In this document: positions 41,101 through 42,773 of the stretch, piece by piece
How the letters are laid out: each line of letters begins with the position of its first letter
How positions within the stretch are numbered: the first letter of the stretch is position 1
Source: an uncultured Oscillospiraceae bacterium
GTDB taxonomy: Bacteria > Bacillota > Clostridia > Oscillospirales > Oscillospiraceae
NCBI GenBank assembly: GCA_944385665.1
Contig: CALWYB010000018.1
Coordinates: 1 to 42,773 of the forward strand
DNA length: 42,773 nucleotides
Reading direction: 5' to 3'
Notes under the pieces: generated by a model
What the model was told of the DNA's origin: nothing
The model's input: only the letters and a program-made list of their open reading frames with translations
Databases searched by the model: none
Position numbers and translations under genes: made by a program

Positions 41101-42210
41101 GTCCTGATACTCCACCAGGCCGTCATAATACTCCGTCCAGCCGTCATCCAGCTCCTTCCGGGCGTCGGCCAGCTCCTGCTCTCCGTCGTCCAGCTCTTGT
41201 TTTGCATCGTCCAGCTCCTGCTTTCCGTCGGCCAGCCCCTGCTCCCCGTCGGCAATCTCCCGGTTGAAGGTGTCCTCCCCGTCCCGGTACTCCGCCCAGC
41301 CGTCGTCCAGCTCCTTCCGGGCATCGGCCAGCTCCGCTTCGGCATCGGAGAGCTCCTGGGCCACCTCCACTTCCGCGTCGGCCAGCTCCTGCTTGGCCTT
41401 GTCGATCTCCGCCTGGGCGTCGTCCCGGATGGAGTCTCCCCGCAGCTGGGCCCGCTCCTTGGAGAGGGGCTCCAGCTGGTCGCTGTACCCCTGCACCAAA
41501 TCCTCGTAGGCGTCGCTGTAGGTCATCAGCTCCGCGGCCCCGTCAAAGAGGAGGTACGCGTCGGTGTAGGTCTCCATATCGAAGGACTCCATGGGCAGGA
41601 GGATAAAATAGCTCACCTTGCCGGTGCCCAGGGTGGAGGAGCCCCGCTCCACGCCCAGGTACAGGGGGGAGTTGGCGCTTCCAACAATGGTAAATTCTGA
41701 CTGGACCAGGGCGTCCTCATAGTCCCCGGTTCCCGTGTCCAATGTAATTTTATCCCCCACAGAAAGGCCGGTTTCCTGCAAAAACCGGGGTTCTACCAAA
41801 CATTCTCCGGCGTTTTCCGGGAGACGTCCCTCCTGGAGGTCGGGAATATTGATTTCATCTGTGAAGGATAATACCTTTACAGTAGAATCCTTATCCGACA
41901 CTTTCACCGTGGCATCGACGGTATAGGCCCCCTGGGCCAGCGCCACCCCCTCCTGGCGGCTGAGGACGTCCACGTCCTCCTCCGTCAGCCCCAGGGTGGA
42001 CACCACCCGCAGGTCCATGAGCTGCTGGGCATCCAGATATTGGTCCACGCTGTTTTTCATGTCGGGCTCGGTGACCCGCAGGCCCGCCAGAAAGCACACC
42101 GCCAGGGCGGACAGGACCAGAATGGAGAGAAAGCGGCTGCGGGTGTTCTTGATCTCCCGCAGGGTGTCGGTGAGCAGGCGGTTGGGCACGCGCTTTTTTC
42201 TGGTTTTCAT
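38110..42210 (-). CDS. Giant FtsX-type ABC permease with two long extracellular coiled coils
   Basis: A 1366-residue type VII (MacB/FtsX-like) permease. A first transmembrane helix lies at about residues 28-45. A large extracellular region follows: a periplasmic-core-like part (100-250), acidic coiled coil A (about 265-445), a separate module (450-640) and coiled coil B (about 645-820). Membrane helices then resume near 843-960 and 1085-1110, with a second extracellular domain and the final FtsX helices near 1235-1350. The coils are built from repeated ELxDGxxEL / DAKKELDDG units and are over 30% Asp plus Glu. Such proteins export or scan surface substrates or sense envelope stress. GGGGAGAGG precedes the ATG. 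The ATPase gene is 63 bp upstream. Confidence 0.88.
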   Translation of the reverse strand: MKTRKKRVPNRLLTDTLREIKNTRSRFLSILVLSALAVCFLAGLRVTEPDMKNSVDQYLDAQQLMDLRVVSTLGLTEEDVDVLSRQEGVALAQGAYTVDATVKVSDKDSTVKVLSFTDEINIPDLQEGRLPENAGECLVEPRFLQETGLSVGDKITLDTGTGDYEDALVQSEFTIVGSANSPLYLGVERGSSTLGTGKVSYFILLPMESFDMETYTDAYLLFDGAAELMTYSDAYEDLVQGYSDQLEPLSKERAQLRGDSIRDDAQAEIDKAKQELADAEVEVAQELSDAEAELADARKELDDGWAEYRDGEDTFNREIADGEQGLADGKQELDDAKQELDDGEQELADARKELDDGWTEYYDGLVEYQDGLKEWQDGLAKYEDGLKEYQDGEAQLEDARKELDDGWDEYYDGLEEYEDGVDQLNAGRRELQEQEAAFQDGLTQFRSQLPALGLPSYSSNSQLLSAMAGSDGALIDSTLNTTRSNLSSGIQLLDGIAQLESQLGDYASADTAYLTEQKSQLESGITGLNTQITQTQQALESLAQDDPDYETKKAQLEATLTTLKEQLTSAESTLAGLNQVIPYKQQLDSLRAQRDAAGLTNTTSQQLQAQLDQLYTTVNGRRVPVSTSVFLSANQQIQDGWQEIYDGQAELSDARRQLQDAKEQLEEGEAEYEDGVAELEDAKKELDDAKKELDDGWAELEDGRLELEDAKKKLDDGEADYADGLKEWQDGQAEYEDGYREWQDGKATLEQERADGLAELADAKKELYDGEAEYADGYQEYVDGKAEAEAEIADAQKKVEQAQRDLDDLDDCEWYLLDRDTNMGFVSYSMDADRMGNLASVFPLIFFLVAALVCLTTMTRMVEEQRVAIGGMKALGYSKGAIAIKYVGYGFLASAVGSVVGLAIGLTLLPWIICTAWKIIYTFGPIHYGIEPATSITACLAAVGTVTLSALGACFSTLTAVPAQLMRPKAPPMGKRILLERITPLWRHLSFNYKITLRNLFRYQKRFWMTVIGIGGCAALIVTAFGLRDSIFAVMDKQYDEIYRYSAQLGLVEHITPGEWAEVEKALDGSDLVEDWTQEHTETITAESAAYTADATLDVVENSGVLERFVNLRHRTDDQTVTLPDDGVVITEKLSLLLGVKAGDTITLDGDSRVEVRVADITEHYIQHNVYMSATYYEQVFGQAPQENAVLVRYDTQADGAQELEQELVSLDGISSLTRIEDTRQTFGTSLESVDYAVALIIVCAAALAFVVLYNLTNINITERMRELATLKVLGFYDGELSAYIYRENVILTVFGVAMGMVMGKLLHQWLILTVEIDLLMFGRTVAPTSYLWAVLLTTVFSLVVNLAAHRKLKKLDMVESLKTVE

Positions 42211-42273
42211 GCCGCCTCTCCCCTTTCCCTTGTTGTTGTTTTTTTTCTCATATTGCTCACGAAATCCTTCTTT

Positions 42274-42773
42274 TTACCACTCGATCTGTTCCACCGGCAT
42301 GGGGCTGCTGTTGCGCACCACCCGGTCCACCCGGCCGTTTTTCACGTGGATCACCTTGTCGGCCATGGGGGCGATGGCGGTGTTGTGGGTGATGACCACC
42401 ACCGTCATCCCCTGCTGGCGGCAGGTGTCCTGGAGCAGCTTCAAAATGGCCTTGCCGGTGATGTAGTCCAGGGCGCCGGTGGGCTCGTCGCACAGCAGCA
42501 GCTTGGGGTTTTTGGCCAGCGCCCGGGCGATGGCCACCCGCTGCTGCTCGCCGCCGGAGAGCTGGGCGGGGAAGTTGTTGAGCCGTTCCCCCAATCCCAC
42601 ATGCCGCAATACTTCCTCCGCCGGCAGGGGGTTTTTGCAGATCTGGGCGGCCAGCTCCACATTCTCCAGGGCGGTGAGGTTCTGGACCAGGTTGTAGAAC
42701 TGGAAGACAAAGCCGATGTCGTAGCGGCGGTAGGTGGTGAGCTGGCGGGCGTTGCACTTGCTGATCTCCTTAC
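42274..42773 (-). CDS. ABC transporter ATPase (LolD/MacB type), 5' end outside window
   Basis: The C-terminal 166 residues of the ATPase that drives the giant permease. Visible are the Q-loop [18 protein letters not shown], the signature [19 protein letters not shown], Walker [13 protein letters not shown], the H-loop [15 protein letters not shown] and [10 protein letters not shown] near the end. These are typical of the MacB/LolD/FtsE group that pairs with FtsX-like permeases. Walker A and the start codon lie beyond position 42773. The product ends at 42274, 63 bp before the permease, so the two form an operon. Confidence 0.93.
   Translation of the reverse strand, partial: KEISKCNARQLTTYRRYDIGFVFQFYNLVQNLTALENVELAAQICKNPLPAEEVLRHVGLGERLNNFPAQLSGGEQQRVAIARALAKNPKLLLCDEPTGALDYITGKAILKLLQDTCRQQGMTVVVITHNTAIAPMADKVIHVKNGRVDRVVRNSSPMPVEQIEW

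Noticed and set aside
39750..41418. Regularly spaced repeats suggestive of a CRISPR array
   Set aside because: The repeats are imperfect, lie in frame inside a large gene, and encode heptad-like acidic repeats; there are no unique spacers or cas genes.

Overview
The window looks like chromosome of a high-GC member of the Clostridia, most plausibly the Oscillospiraceae (Flavonifractor / Pseudoflavonifractor / Lawsonibacter-like). The evidence is Gram-positive style AGGAGG ribosome sites, sigma-A promoters with 16-19 bp spacers, lipoproteins with lipobox signals, a BMP-type purine ABC importer, GntR/YtrA-type regulation, an RsgI-like anti-sigma factor and a very G+C-rich third codon position. 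No phage, integrase, transposase or CRISPR array is visible. Genus assignment is inference.

Layout. 1-1064: the start of a leftward GntR/YtrA-type regulator and ABC ATPase operon with a self-overlapping operator. 1128-4306: proline synthesis (proC, proB, proA). 4344-8154: an HD-domain protein, then prs and pth and a membrane-anchored protein of unknown function. 8155-8770: a repeat cluster. 8761-10104 (leftward): an HD hydrolase and a three-gene set of small proteins (zinc ribbon, coiled coil, sigma-70 region 4 HTH). 10207-10475: tRNA-Thr and tRNA-Tyr, then a four-helix-bundle (23S IVS-type) gene and an orphan leftward promoter with a LexA-like box. 11094-13137: a P-loop protein and pgi (leftward). 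13228-14917: tRNA-Val and a MATE exporter under a MerR-type promoter. 15051-23136: mfd, a SurA/PrsA-like lipoprotein foldase and a Ca2+ P-type ATPase (rightward). 23162-29913 (leftward): xpt and a BMP binding protein, 970 bp of repeats, then the importer ATPase and two permeases. 29951-32166 (leftward): rpsF-ssb-rpsR and gluQ. 32230-37567 (rightward, with one leftward metallopeptidase): an ECF sigma factor with an RsgI-like PepSY anti-sigma, a C39-like protease and a lipoprotein serpin. 37566-42773: another repeat cluster, then a giant coiled-coil FtsX-type permease and its ABC ATPase, cut by the window edge.

The most unusual content lies between the genes. Three families of dispersed, strongly foldable repeats recur, and in the two large clusters at 8160-8770 and 37566-38108 they appear in the same order. 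R1 is a 250-320 bp element whose hairpin arms differ in sequence between copies but stay complementary. R3 is a short GC palindrome. R2 is a 3'-end element of up to three ordered hairpins ending in a U-tract; it sits directly at, and in two cases supplies, the stop codon of the neighbouring gene. In three informative R2 hairpins, G-U versus A-C pairing points to the same strand as the adjacent gene, so these look like portable 3' UTR/terminator modules rather than random debris.

Other regulatory readings are a GntR-type palindrome overlapping a -10 box, a 19-bp-spacer MerR-type promoter on the MATE pump, a folded leader before xpt, and a probable S6:S18 autoregulatory leader before rpsF. All coordinates were read by hand from the sequence and no database search was possible.
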